64,000 nucleotides of DNA from Diphasiastrum complanatum (Eukaryota; Streptophyta; Lycopodiopsida; Lycopodiales; Lycopodiaceae). Shown piece by piece: positions 45,877 through 57,178 of the stretch. Under the pieces are notes generated by a model. That model did no database searches and was not told the DNA's origin. It saw only the letters and a list, made by a program, of their open reading frames with translations. The stretch spans positions 24,499,106 to 24,563,105 of the forward strand of contig CM055100.1 in NCBI GenBank assembly GCA_029204225.1. Reading direction: 5' to 3'. A program made the translations under genes and the position numbers. Every line of letters starts with the position of its first letter. Position 1 is the first letter of the stretch.

Positions 45877-48141
45877 ATGTCTCCTTGGCCCAACGCCACT
45901 CCTCTTGACACTCCCTTTGCCACCTCTCCATCAACTTATGACATAGATGTGGAGAAGCACATAGTGGAGGATAACTGCGGTGGTCGTGATGAAAAAGAAA
46001 GAAAGAGAGTACCGATGAAGAATATTGACGACTTATCTACACATAGCGGCAATCAGAAAAAAAAAAAGAGAATTCGAGCATTCAAGTATGTTTTCTTATA
46101 AATTGTTATTTGATTTGTATTTGACATTTAAGATTGATTTGCATTTGATAATATTTGTTATCAATTTATTAAACATAATCTAAGTTTTATATGTTTGTTG
46201 CAAATCATGTTTGGTGGCAAAGAACTATTTAACAGATCTTTCATGCATCAGGTCATCTTTAAGTCATGTTTTACCAAGAAAGTCAACAAAGGCAATGATG
46301 AAAAATGTTCGGTTTGAAAAAATGAAAAATGAAATTGCAGAGATTGTTTTGAATAAGGTTCAAAATTACTTGGATGCAAATGTGATAGTAGGTGCATGTG
46401 ATGTTTTTGGAATTAGCAAAGATGCTTATTCTACTTTTTTTAGAATAGTTAAAGAAGCTTTTTCTCAAGTGATGGTGAAGAAAACTTATCTTCCTTGTCC
46501 ATATCGGGTAAGAATAGCAAGAAATTATTATAATGATGGAATGTTCAAAGTAGTTGGCCAACCACTTCATATAACTGAATTATACAAATCAGAATATGTG
46601 AACTCAATTACAACGATTGCAATAATATTTTTATTGATATTGAAAATGTTCTAAAATACATTATTTGATTCTATAAACTAGACAAACATTGAATAAATGG
46701 AAAGATCATTATTGTAATAAAATTGGATGAATCCGAAATCATCAAAGGTCAAAAGTTGGAACGAGTGAGTCTCACTTTGATGAACAAAATTTCAGATACA
46801 GATGATCGAACGCTTAGTGTTCAATCGGAAATGACATATGGTGGTTGGCGACATTCTAGGAATACTTATCAGGGTTTTTTTTTAAGTATTGTTATTAACA
46901 TTTCATACATTGCCATTTTTTATTGACATGTGATGCTTTACTTGCTTCTCTATAGGTCTTGAAAGAGGACCATAAAATACTTTCATGGATATTTTCACGA
47001 ACAAATTATGACGAGACTATAAAGAGACATTTGGAGGGTGAGAAATTTACAGTCGAAAATCATGGAAGTTTTCAAATTCAATGGCACCTTGCAAGGGATT
47101 TGAAAACATTAACATGTATGTATAATGTCTCTCATAGGGCAACATCAAAGCATCCATGTCTTTATTGCATGAAGGATTGCTACAATATGAATTTAAGGCA
47201 ATCAAACACTGGCCCCCAACACGAGAAGCAGAAGATCCAAATATGAAAAGTGTTCTGCCAATTTCATTAAAAAATATTCACATATGCACATTGCATGCTA
47301 AGGTTTGTTTTATTGAAAAACTTATCTACCTGCATATTCTCCTTGCTTGGAATTATAAACTGGAGTATGTGGCTAAAGCAGCTATTAAGAGGTTGGAAGT
47401 TGTTCTTTCAAAGGCAGGACCACATAAAGGGAATGTCACCATTGAAAAAAGTGACAGGCTCTCCAGAAAAAAAAAAAGGAAATGTTCCTAATAAGCCAGC
47501 AATTGGAGGTGCCAAAACAAAAAGATTTTTATCCAATCACACAGGCAAAGAATCTAGATACAAAATTTGGAAAGAAATTGTTCAAGCAACACGAACACTG
47601 GAAGTAAGTAATCGAGTGGAAAAGGGATAAGTGTGGAACAACTTAGACAAACTCATAAGTGTTATCAGGAAAGAAAACCTATCATCAAAAGATATGAGGA
47701 CTTTGCAAAATCATTGCACCACATTTGTAAAATTTGTACATGATTGTTGGGGAAAAGACAATGTTACACATTACATGGTACTAATCTATTTTATTATATG
47801 GTACATATCTCATTCATGCTTATATTTTTTTCTACTGATGTTACTTATTTCAACTCTTGTTTGCAGCACATCTTTCTTCATCATGCAACTTATTTTGCAA
47901 AGGAATATGAGAGCTTAAGTATCTGGTCATCACAAGGTATGGAAAAATCACATTGGCAAGCAAGAGGAGCATTTCATAGAGCTACAAATCATAGAGGACA
48001 CAACTCAAAAAATAAATATTTAGTTCAACTTTTTTAGTGGTTTTATAGAAGAGCACAATTTAGATATCAAGCTAAAGACTCGCCAAATGTTACGATTTTT
48101 TGCAATGCATTCAAATTCATAACAAAAGAGAGATCCTTGTA
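45877..48141 (+). pseudogene. Transposase-like protein, multi-exon, superfamily unassigned
   Basis: Exon-like blocks in order: a basic N-terminus ending QKKKKRIRAFKY (to 46099); a helical block (MKNEIAEIVLNKVQNYLDAN, GISKDAYSTFFRIVKEAF) ending PCPYRVRIARNYYNDG near 46540; DESEIIKGQKLERVSLTLMN with RTLSVQSEMTYGG (46725-46860); after acceptor TTCTCTATAG, EDHKILSWIFSRTNYDETIK and WHLARDLKTLTCMYNVSHRA with cysteines in HPCLYCMKDC (46955-47185); LPISLKNIHICTLHAKV (47250-47303); and a last block QGMEKSHWQARGAFHRATNH (47930-47995) ending TAA at 48139. The H/C pattern and conserved LHA and DLK blocks look like a metal-dependent transposase core, but I cannot name the family. Frameshifts near 47180 and in an A run at 47467-47478 and a TAA near 47628 show decay. 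Confidence 0.5.
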
Positions 48142-48171
48142 ATATATCAATAATCTATTACAGAAGATTGT

Positions 48172-49713
48172 TTAATTTTCATCGTCATCCTCTTCAAGAT
48201 TCAAACGGATGGTATTGTCATGAAGGAATAATCTCCGTTCATATGGATCCAAAGATTCTAAATTTTTCCTTTTGCTCATATCAATGTAACCCGAATAAAG
48301 GGCCATTGTAGATGATCTTTTTGTAGTCTCATTGAGAGTATAACCCAATATTTTAATGGCCAAATCTCTTTTCGCAAAAATTATTTTATATATTCCTCTG
48401 GCATACGTATGGCCTCCTAAACAAACAGATAATGACTTGATGGCCATAATGACGGTGGTAGCATATGGATTAAAAGATGAATGATATATACAAATCTCAT
48501 TATTTTAAAAGTGTTTCAAATAATGAGATAGAGACACATCCTTTCTCCCAGTTGATACACCTCGGATGCATCCATGTCTCATGCCAAAGGCATCTATTTC
48601 AATAGCATCTTGTAAAGGAGTCAAGAAAATAAATTTAGAATGATACATAACAATGCAAAATCAAACTTTAACACAATGTTTGAATTAAGAAAACTGAACA
48701 ATATCAATACCAATATAATATCTACTTACCAGATCATAATCATCGTATTCAACGACGTTTGTTATGCTAATGTCATGTCCTCCAATGGCCTCTACATTGT
48801 CCGAGGGGATATACCGAATCCTTGGGGGATATTTTTTTTGGAATTCCAAAAACTTCTCCTCTGTAGACAAATTTTTTTCATAGGCTTTCGATTTTTCAAT
48901 TATGGCCTCCAATGCCTCATTGCCAGATTTTCAATTGCCATCATAATCTATCTCACTTTTAAGGTCATTATATGTGTAATCAACAATGTCAGAAAATTTT
49001 GATAAATTTTGTGCAAAAATTGAGAGGATTTCATCCTCTCTCAAATTCAAAACATCTTCTATATCATTAAAAGAAATATAACTATCATTATTTATAAAAT
49101 ATATGGGAACATCGAGTAGAGTTAATGGATTAATAGGAGATGCAGATGGAAGAGAGTCATAGGGGATTATAGAACGAGGGAGAGTTTTCTAATAATCTAA
49201 AGCCATAGATCCTTAAGCTTCAATCCCTATATCAGTATCTACTTCATCTACATCAACTGGAGCAGATGTAGATGCTTCAATCATGGGAATAGTAGAAGAT
49301 CCAACAAACTCATCATCTGGAATTTCAACAGATATGTAAAAGACAAATGCCATACCTTTGATTAGAAGGCAACATTTTCTTTTGTGGATACCACAATATA
49401 TATTTCTTTTGAAATGTTCATGTAGGTTAGCATACTTTCTATCATGTTGATGCTCAGAGGATGATTGGGAATGTACAAGGTCCTAAAAATGAACGAAACA
49501 AAAACTATCTATATCCTAAACAAGAGTACTAATAATCTTAGAAAAATTATCAAGAAGAGAAAGTAAATTATAACGATTCTCATAAACTAGCTTATCGATA
49601 TCGAAAGGTGCAAAAAAAATACTAGAAAAATACTCTAATTCCTTTGATGGAATGTCATTGGCATTCAAAAAATCCATAAGTTTGTTTTTTGAGGACATGG
49701 AGGAACTAGCCAT
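48172..49713 (-). pseudogene. Unrecognised multi-exon partner gene
   Basis: From ATG at 49713: MASSSMSSKNKLMDFLNAND then PFDIDKLVYENRYNLLSLLD (to about 49516). Next exon 49354-49484 has SQSSSEHQHDRKYANLHEHF and KRNIYCGIHKRKCCLLIKG, a His/Cys-rich possible zinc site. Then EIPDDEFVGSSTIPMIEAST (acidic), SYISFNDIEDVLNLREDEIL, EKFLEFQKKYPPRIRYIPSD and AIGGHDISITNVVEYDDYDL. The last exon starts with IDAFGMRHGCIRGVSTGRKD and NPYATTVIMAIKSLSVCLGG, and ends LRLNLEEDDDEN-like at the TAA beside the convergent gene's stop (31 bp apart). Stops near 49217, 49187 and 48930 mark decay. The family is unknown to me. Position and matching decay suggest it belongs to the same mobile element as its neighbours. 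Confidence 0.5.
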
Positions 49714-49737
49714 ATTGAACTTGATATTGGTTCAACG

Positions 49738-49935
49738 CGCCTGAATTATTCCGATCGAAGACTCTAGAACAGGGCATGCATTGATTCGATATTCCGTAGG
49801 AAGAGGCTGATATCCCTTCAGTGCACGTGAATGATTGCTATCGAGGACTCTAGAACTTGGCGCGCGTTGATCTGATATTCCGTAGGAAGAGGCAATATTG
49901 CAAGGCGCGCGTCGATTCGATATTGCGAGAGAAAG
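49738..49935. repeat. Diverged direct repeats between divergent genes
   Basis: Two copies of a ~110-bp unit: GACTCTAGAAC-GGGCATGCATTGAT-GATATTCCGTAGGAAGAGGC at 49757-49809, and GACTCTAGAACTTGGCGCGC-TTGAT-GATATTCCGTAGGAAGAGGC at 49844-49892. A third partial copy follows (AAGGCGCGCGTCGATTCGAT at 49896-49915). They lie directly upstream of the minus-strand ATG at 49713 and 5' of the Ulp1-like gene, so they could act as a shared promoter or transposase-binding region. Confidence 0.7.
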
Positions 49936-50449
49936 CTAGAGAACAAAATGACAAAGGAGTTATGAAAAAAAGATCACGGAATCCCAGTATGGAGAGTGGT
50001 GCCCATATTTCTAGCCCATTCTTGTTGATCACAGCCATACATTTGTCAAGAAATAAAATTGAGGCTTGGGGCCTATATTTATCACACAAATTTGTACCTG
50101 CATCGCGATACCTTAAATAGTCTATCAGTAGCCTTTCCTAATCATTATTATCCTAGACCCTAGATCCACCTATCATAGTACCTACGCTGCAAAACCTTAA
50201 ACAGTCTATGACTAGCTATTAGAGTGTTTATCAGAGTAGCCTTCCGAAACATCATTATCCATGCAACGGCATGAAAAACGTTCACGAGGGCAATAATTAC
50301 AAACTCTCGTCCTATTTAAGCACCTAAAAGATAACAAAAAAATTTTATGACAATGGTTCATTCAAAACGTATTCAAAAGGCCGAGCATTCAGAGAAAAGT
50401 CGATATCGATTCTGTGAGCGAGAAGAATCGCTTGATGCGATATTCCGGT

Positions 50450-51373
50450 ATGATGACTCAGATATCGAATCAGCGCGCTCGTTAGAAGAAAGAAATTTTT
50501 CCACTTGGACGACGTCGTCGATTTGCTATTGTATTACTTCGTTCACCCCCTGCACTTGCTTTTGTAAATACTCCTAAATATGTACAGTATGACCAATTGT
50601 TAAACACATATCTTAAAGCTCTAGGTCTTCTATATAGTTTGAAGATGTCGAAGACCAATATTGGTCTTCCCCTTTCTAAATTAGATACAGGTGAATTAGA
50701 AAGTAGGGATAAAATGCTAGGGGACAATGTAGGAGGGGGGCAATTCAATAATGGATGGAGTTTTTCCAGACCCCATTGTTTATAGATGTTGCATTGTTTT
50801 CGCTTCAATTCATGGCTGCTTTGGATTTCCATGAGTTCAAAAGTTTGCACGATGATATGCTTCAATACGTCAAACTAGGGACTCCAATCCTCGTGCTCCC
50901 ATACATAACCAAGAAAGTGTATTTTTTCCAGATTTTATTAAGTTGATTTTATATATATATATGATTTCACACGCATTCTCATAAACTTATTTTTTTTTTT
51001 TATTACAGTGAACATTGGAGCTTATATGTCCTATCTTTATATGTCAATAATGAGGGTGTGTGTAATCCAATTTGTATAAAGATGAACTCTATTACATACA
51101 CCCACAAAATAGCAAAGAGCCATATCAAGATTCCTAATAACTAATAATTCCTAATAACTAATCTTTGATTAATAACATTTAATTGTGTTTTTTTTTTTTC
51201 AGTTTAAATGCCCGAAGATCTCCCTAATGGAGATAATGCACTTCAGGCAGGAGACGATAAAACTTATGATTGGAAATTCATATCCAATTTCAATTGTAGA
51301 GTGTTCTCCACCCAAGCTACTTCCATATGGAGAAATGGATAGAGATCATAGAAAAGCAAGACTCTCAACTTGA
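50450..51373 (+). pseudogene. Probable Ulp1/C48-type cysteine peptidase fragment
   Basis: A first frame includes AFVNTPKYVQYDQLLNTYLK and ALGLLYSLKMSKTNIGLPLS. After a frame change near a G run (50731-50738) comes TPLFIDVALFSLQFMAALDF and DMLQYVKLGTPILVLPYI. A GT-AG intron (50919-51008, phase 2) then joins KKV to EHWSLYVLSLYVNNEG: the HW pair after a VLPYI strand is the signature of the Ulp1 catalytic histidine region. A second intron (51058-51202) leads to FKCPKISLMEIMHFRQETIK, resembling the helix that starts at the catalytic cysteine (CP in place of the usual CG). The spacing from His to Cys is far shorter than in active enzymes, so a middle segment with the Asp is missing and the copy is probably inactive. 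Confidence 0.45.
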
Positions 51374-51529
51374 GCAATGATACTCAAGTTGATATAGAAA
51401 AAAAGTTGGCCTCCCCTGATGTGGATGAAACAATATGAATTTCACATGTACATAAAAATTTTGTACAAATATATTTAGATTTTTCATATTCATTCATCTT
51501 CAATTTCTATGGTTGTTCCTACATGTCTG

Positions 51530-52126
51530 CCTAGTATTACACATTGGAAGGCTCTTATCAGAGTTTTGAGATAAATTCGAGCTACCGTGGACTTTTGCAT
51601 TTGTTATGAAATAGTCGACAATGACAAACTCAATATTCTCAGTGGTTATTTAGATGCAAGTTGGGCAGGAGATGTGGACACTCGTAAATCCACTTCTGGA
51701 TTCACATTCTTCCTCAACGATGGTCCTATTTCATGGAACAGTCGCAAGCAAAGTTCGATTGCTATATCTTCTACTGAATCAGAGTATATCACAGCCTCTC
51801 AAGCTACAAAGGAAGCAGTATGGTTGAGAAACTTACTTTCAGATGTTAGTCTGAATCAATATGCTCTAACAACTATATTTTGGGATAATCAAAGTACCAT
51901 TGTTTTATCAGCCAACCCTATATTTCATTCTAGTAGTAAGCACATTGAAATTAAGTATCACTATGTCAGAAACAAAGTTCTTGACAAAGAGGTAAATTTG
52001 CAGTACTGTCGAACGCAAGATATGACAGTAGATATTTCTACTAAAGTATTAAGCTTGGATGCACACAGAAAATTTTCTGCAGAACTAAGTTTGAAGGTCA
52101 AAGCATTCATGGATTCAAATTAAGGG
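51530..52126 (+). pseudogene. Copia RNase H fragment, mostly open
   Basis: Starts THWKALIRVLR near 51540, then an open frame 51587-52123: LSGYLDASWAGDVDTRKSTS, GFTFFLNDGPISWNSRKQSS, SSTESEYITASQATKEAVWL, DNQSTIVLSANPIFHSSSKH and a final FSAELSLKVKAFMDSN. This is a nearly intact copia RNase H domain with its catalytic D, E and D positions, close in sequence to the RNase H at 13910-14385. Everything upstream of it is missing. Confidence 0.88.
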
Positions 52127-52133
52127 GGAGTGT

Positions 52134-52760
52134 TGGATTATTCTACTATCGAAGTGATTCATCCGAATAATCAATCTTTAATCTTCATCCACTTTATTAT
52201 CCAGTTCTGTAGTTTTGTTCGTATTTCTACACAATTTGCAGAAATACTCGAGAATCGCTCAACAGGTGGCTCCGACATATCAAACATCATTCGACTTATC
52301 GACGACGTCGACGAAAGTCGAAGGAGTCGATCATGTCGAAGGAAGACAGTTATTGTTCCACTTGATATGAAGCTAAAGACTTGCCCTAGCTGCTTTGCAA
52401 GTAAATTTTCGAGAAGTCCTAACTAGATGGATGCCAGCGCATCATGTGGCAACTGGCTATTGTGATCTACGACCTAATTAGTTGTCCTACAGGATCCGCG
52501 TTAATTGCTTAGTATAAATGGTTGATCATCAAAAGTCTTATTAGCTCAAGTTAAGAATTTAGCTAGAAGCTTAGTTTATATCTTAGCTCAGTATTGTTAT
52601 TCGCGCTTTCTGCTTATCAACATAAGTGCATCAGATAGGGTTTTCAATAACTCAAAGATAGCTTAGAGTACACGGTTTCATCCGTTATTGTTTTGTGCTC
52701 TCATCATCTCATTTCTACAGGCTACTTACTGAATCAATCTATCTTCTTATTGCGTTCAGT
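52134..52760 (+). repeat. Copia 3' LTR
   Basis: Follows AAGGGGGAG (52125-52133) and begins TGTTGGATTATTC, the same start as the LTRs at 10807, 14393 and 17480. The right end is not certain. A GGTTTCATCCG...TTTTGTGCTCTCA block (52673-52705) matches the late part of the LTR at 14393 (GGTTTCATCCGCTAATGTCT). Confidence 0.7.
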
Positions 52761-53115
52761 AATGAATGCATGAAGCTAATAAATGTCTTAATTTTTTCAC
52801 TCACATCTTCTTTTGTGAAATGTCTTTGATGGATGATTGCGTCTTGTGTACAAGAGCTATTGCCTAGATTAAAATCTAGTTTTGTAGCATTGGACAATTC
52901 AAGTCCTAGCAAGCTATCTTTTGTCCTGTGCAAACTCTCTTGCTTGTATATCTTTCGAAGTTCCGAAAATATAAGTTTTCACAAGTAACACATATGGTTA
53001 CTATGATAACTAATAATTTCATGAGGTTAACCAATGTAGTTACTATTATCAATGATTTTAACCAACATAGTTTAATTCTCTTAGGCCAGGGTATGATATT
53101 TATAGTTGAAAGTGG

Positions 53116-53252
<137 letters not shown>

Positions 53253-53461
53253 GCCCAACTTAGCCACCACTTGGCCAAAACTACCTGTATTGGCCAATTT
53301 GCCAACCAACTCTAAAAATGAATTGTTTGTATGTACAAGTGGCCAAATGAACTTGGATCCAACTAAAAGTAGTTGTGTACTCTGATTTCACAAGTGTGAA
53401 AAAACAATGTGAACTTTATTTACAAGTTTGGTCTCTGAGATGCCCAAAATAGGCAAGTGGT

Positions 53462-53495
53462 TTGTTGACAATTTTTCACACTCCCTCTTCAATTG
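53462..53495 (-). other. Start of a minus-strand copia LTR with polypurine tract
   Basis: On the minus strand, TTGAAGAGGGAG (polypurine tract) precedes TGTGAAAAATTGTCAACAAA, matching the LTR start of the element at 19746-23351. The LTR would extend left from 53480, and (CT)n lies within it. No matching internal coding region is recognisable to the right. Confidence 0.55.
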
Positions 53496-56400
53496 TACTC
53501 GCACTTTTCACATCATAACTTTGCTCTATCTTAAGAATAAACTTCTCCTTAAAAATATCTTTCCTATAAGCATCTATAAATATCAAATGGAAACATTTCA
53601 TAATTAATAAAAAGAACAGTGTTCATATTGGATGCTTCACTATTTGATATGTAAAATTGATGCTTTACATCAATTTTACATATCAGATAAAAATGCAGCA
53701 TGAAGAAGTACATAGAATAATAATGAATGGGTTCCTTCATGCTTTTATCTTTGATATCTCTGTAAAATAGTAGCAAACATGTGTGAAATAAAAAATATGA
53801 ATGAGTGTTTGTTTGCTTCCTTCATATTGCACTTGATTTGAGATTATTGCAACATGAAATGGCATGAATCAACTTCCATTGGCATCTTGCCATAAGAATT
53901 TTTTAAACCTTTAAAACCTATGAGTGAATATATGACATAATGATTATTCCTCTACTCCATTTCCATCAGAAAATTCATCAAAGAATGCTAGTCCACCTTC
54001 AAGATCCAATGACGCAAAACAATGTACCTAGCTTCACCAAAACTTGACAATTTCCACACATTGCCATGACATTGCTCAAACATGAAGTACGATAAATAAG
54101 GTAGGATAGAAACACACTTCATTGTTGTCAAAAAGACCTTACTTGAGTCTTCAATAACCTGCAAAAACATATCCTTGGTGCCTTGAACATTGGATTCCAT
54201 TTTGATGTTTTTTTCTCTTGATCTTCATTAAGAACATCATAACCCTTTCTCAAAAATTTTACTTTCAGATCCAAGATTCCCATCCATTGCATGAATACAT
54301 TCTTTTTCATTGCATTGCATCTTCTACACAAGAAGAGTCAATGCAAAAGATGAGAGAAAAACAAAGTTAATACCTTCAACTTGCTTACCCTTTTCATCAT
54401 AGGTGAGTCTTGATGATTTTGTCATTTCCCTTGTTGACCACCTTTCTTGTTGAACGAATGTGTACTTGAAAGCTCTACTAACTTCACTAAAGCCAACAAA
54501 AATGCCCTTATTAGATGGTCTTTTCTAGTCCTATCATCACTTGTGATTCTATCATAGCAAGTGTATTAGCCGAATTTATGACATGGAAAATTGGGCTTAT
54601 ATGGGCATTAATTTCACAATTTTGTAGAAACTTGACTAATTGTCATAAAATTGACATAAAAATTGCCATGGATAGGGGTCCTAGCCCGCACCCAAAATTT
54701 GCGGCCTTAGATTTAGCTTGTATGCTTTAACTATTTCTCAAAATTTGCCAATTTCTAATGGAAAATCTTTGCAATTTAACGAGCTTCGAGATGTATCAAT
54801 AAGCCATCACAAATAGCATATTTGATTCCCTTGTGAAAACTACATTATTTTCCTTCATATTTCATGTGTCACAAATTTGCAATTAGTTACATTATTCCTT
54901 GTTCAATTTTCATGAATTAGTTATATAATAATAGTAGCATCGAGAAGCTTGTATATTTTATGATTTACGTCTTGATTATACTCCAAAAAGTTCCAATATA
55001 CCTACACAAGAAGTATGCAAATGCACTAATACATTGATTATATGTTCAACTAAATAATAGCTCATTTCATTAATTTGCTTTATTTCCAACGTCTTTGTAC
55101 TTGTTTTTTTAAAGTCACACACATGATATTGTGTTTCGTGAATTTGCATGAAAATTTTCTTGATTTGATTCAAGATGTTTAGGGGCCTTCAAAGACATAC
55201 TTCAATTCAGAGTTTCTCAAACATGCTAAATTTAGTACATGTATGGTATGTTAAATTTTAGTCCAATGAATTGCTTGAAGATTTTGCAAATTCAAGAGCT
55301 CTAATTGTTGATTGTAATCTTATTTCATAGATTTTCATCACAATTTGAAAAAGAAAGAGGTGATAAAACATAACAAAGCATATAAATCCACAATCAAAAT
55401 TCATCTAAAGTCTAAATGACACTCACATATTTCTTATCATTTCAAAATAGTTTCATTGTCAAGGAAACAATGTCATATTACTATAAGATGAATGAGTGTA
55501 TGTACATATAGGAAAGAAGAGAGCATAACCTTCAAAAGATTGCTTGCTCGTGCTAGCAACAACCCCGATTTAATGGGATTGGCTCAATTGGTTGGCTTGG
55601 CATCCAAAGTTTCTTTGGTCCCCAATTCAAGCCCCTCTTGGAAACCAAGATGCATGCTAGCAACCCCCGATTTATGAGCGCAAGGTAGAAAGTAGAATAA
55701 TATTATAAAACAAGCCATGTAATTTTTGCTTGTTAAAAATCAAGCACACCATGCAAGTTCATCAATAACCAAAACCCAAATACTACTAGTCATGATTAAC
55801 ATTTCTAATACAATTAAAAATTAGATAAAGTGATCTTGTCTCCTAAGAAGATGAGCATATCTCATGCCAACCAAACCATCCACAACAAGCTCACACTGCA
55901 TAACAACCAATATGGTAAGGCATCATCATTCCTCAATCCATTGTCACATAAAACCAAGTCTTGAATTTAGCTTGACAAATCATTTTTTGAATTTTGGATC
56001 TCTTTTTCCATATGATTTTAAAATCAGCACATCATTGGGAAGAAAAAAAAGAGTGCTTCAAATCTTTATGATGAAGAGTGTTGTAGATGGGGTTGAGGTG
56101 TGATGAACATCTTCAAGTTTTCATTGTTTATAGATGGAAAGCTCATTATGTCGTCCTCATGTTGATTGGTCAAACGACCATTCTCCATAAGTACGTGTAA
56201 GGACTATTTACTCAAGAAAATTCCACAGGTCAAGTCAGTGATTCTACAAGTAACTACACCATGGAAACCGTAGTTACACATTCCGATGCAAAAGGACACA
56301 AACATTCTGTTTCGTGCATAGGGAACAAAATGTGTTTCACACATAAGGAACATGTTTCTATGTATGCGTAACATACATGGCATCTGTACATGACTGAAAG

Positions 56401-57178
56401 ATCTTGGTGAAATGGGTAGATTCCATAGTTTCGCAGCTCTTTTGAATATTCATGCAGTACAAACCCCACCATCTTTTAAAAAATTACCACCGTATACGTT
56501 CTGCCACCAGGTTATTTCATCTTTATTAATATAATATGGATTTGTACTAGCCTCTCAACCTTGTGTGCCCTCTCCTCAAAAGCATTGCGAGTTGTGCCCC
56601 TCTGGTTAATTTGATTTGTCTTAGCCATATTAACCGAATTCAAGGTTAGACCTCAAATGCTTTTATTGATTTGCTTTTCAACAAAGATTTCTTTTTTGAG
56701 TGGGTTCCAAAGTTCCAGAACTTCAAGAGTCGAAATAGCAATCGGATGCAAATTAGATGCGTCTATCTAGATACATAAAACATACTGTCAACGCAGTACT
56801 AGACGACTGCCTGAATAGAACTCTAAAACCAACAAACCCAAGTTACATGCAAACACCAACCCAATTAATGCTTTTCTATAATGAATATAACTGCTAAAAC
56901 CTTTTTGAGAGATCATGAGAACGAAACTTCTGAGTATGCACATTGCAACATCTGCAAATGCTGTTAAAAAGGGGAAAATGACCTAAATTGAGCAAGGCAA
57001 CTGTACAAGAAAAGAAGACAACAGATCTGGCAAATAAAACAAGGATTAAGTGAGATTTTCAAGTTGGAGACACGTTTTCCAAGCATGGATAGGACATGGC
57101 ATGTGCACTAACCCGCATTTAAACTACATGAGAATATTTTAGGAGTGAAAAAGCTGCTCTGAATATTATATATACGAA
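53496..57178. other. AT-rich intergenic DNA, mostly unassigned
   Basis: Scattered minus-strand frames (for example MESNVQGTKDMFLQVIEDSS near 54140-54200 and FGEARYIVLRHWILKVD near 53988-54038) may be worn retroelement sequence, but none carries a recognisable motif. The right end is the probable 3' untranslated region and flank of the sorting receptor gene. Confidence 0.4.

Larger units (their letters stand above)
45870..51375. mobile_element. Probable large DNA transposon carrying three spliced, decayed genes
   Basis: Three adjoining intron-bearing genes with no housekeeping resemblance: a transposase-like gene on plus (45877-48141), an unrecognised gene on minus converging on it (48172-49713), and a probable Ulp1/C48 peptidase fragment on plus (about 50450-51373). 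The divergent pair is separated by about 640 bp with diverged direct repeats (49738-49935). Such gene sets, with a Ulp1-like peptidase beside a transposase, are known from several large eukaryotic DNA transposons. I could not find terminal inverted repeats or target duplications, so the limits are those of the genes. Confidence 0.5.

Noticed and set aside
50482-50865. 127-codon minus-strand frame
   Set aside because: Antisense of the better supported plus-strand peptidase-like frames; no family resemblance.
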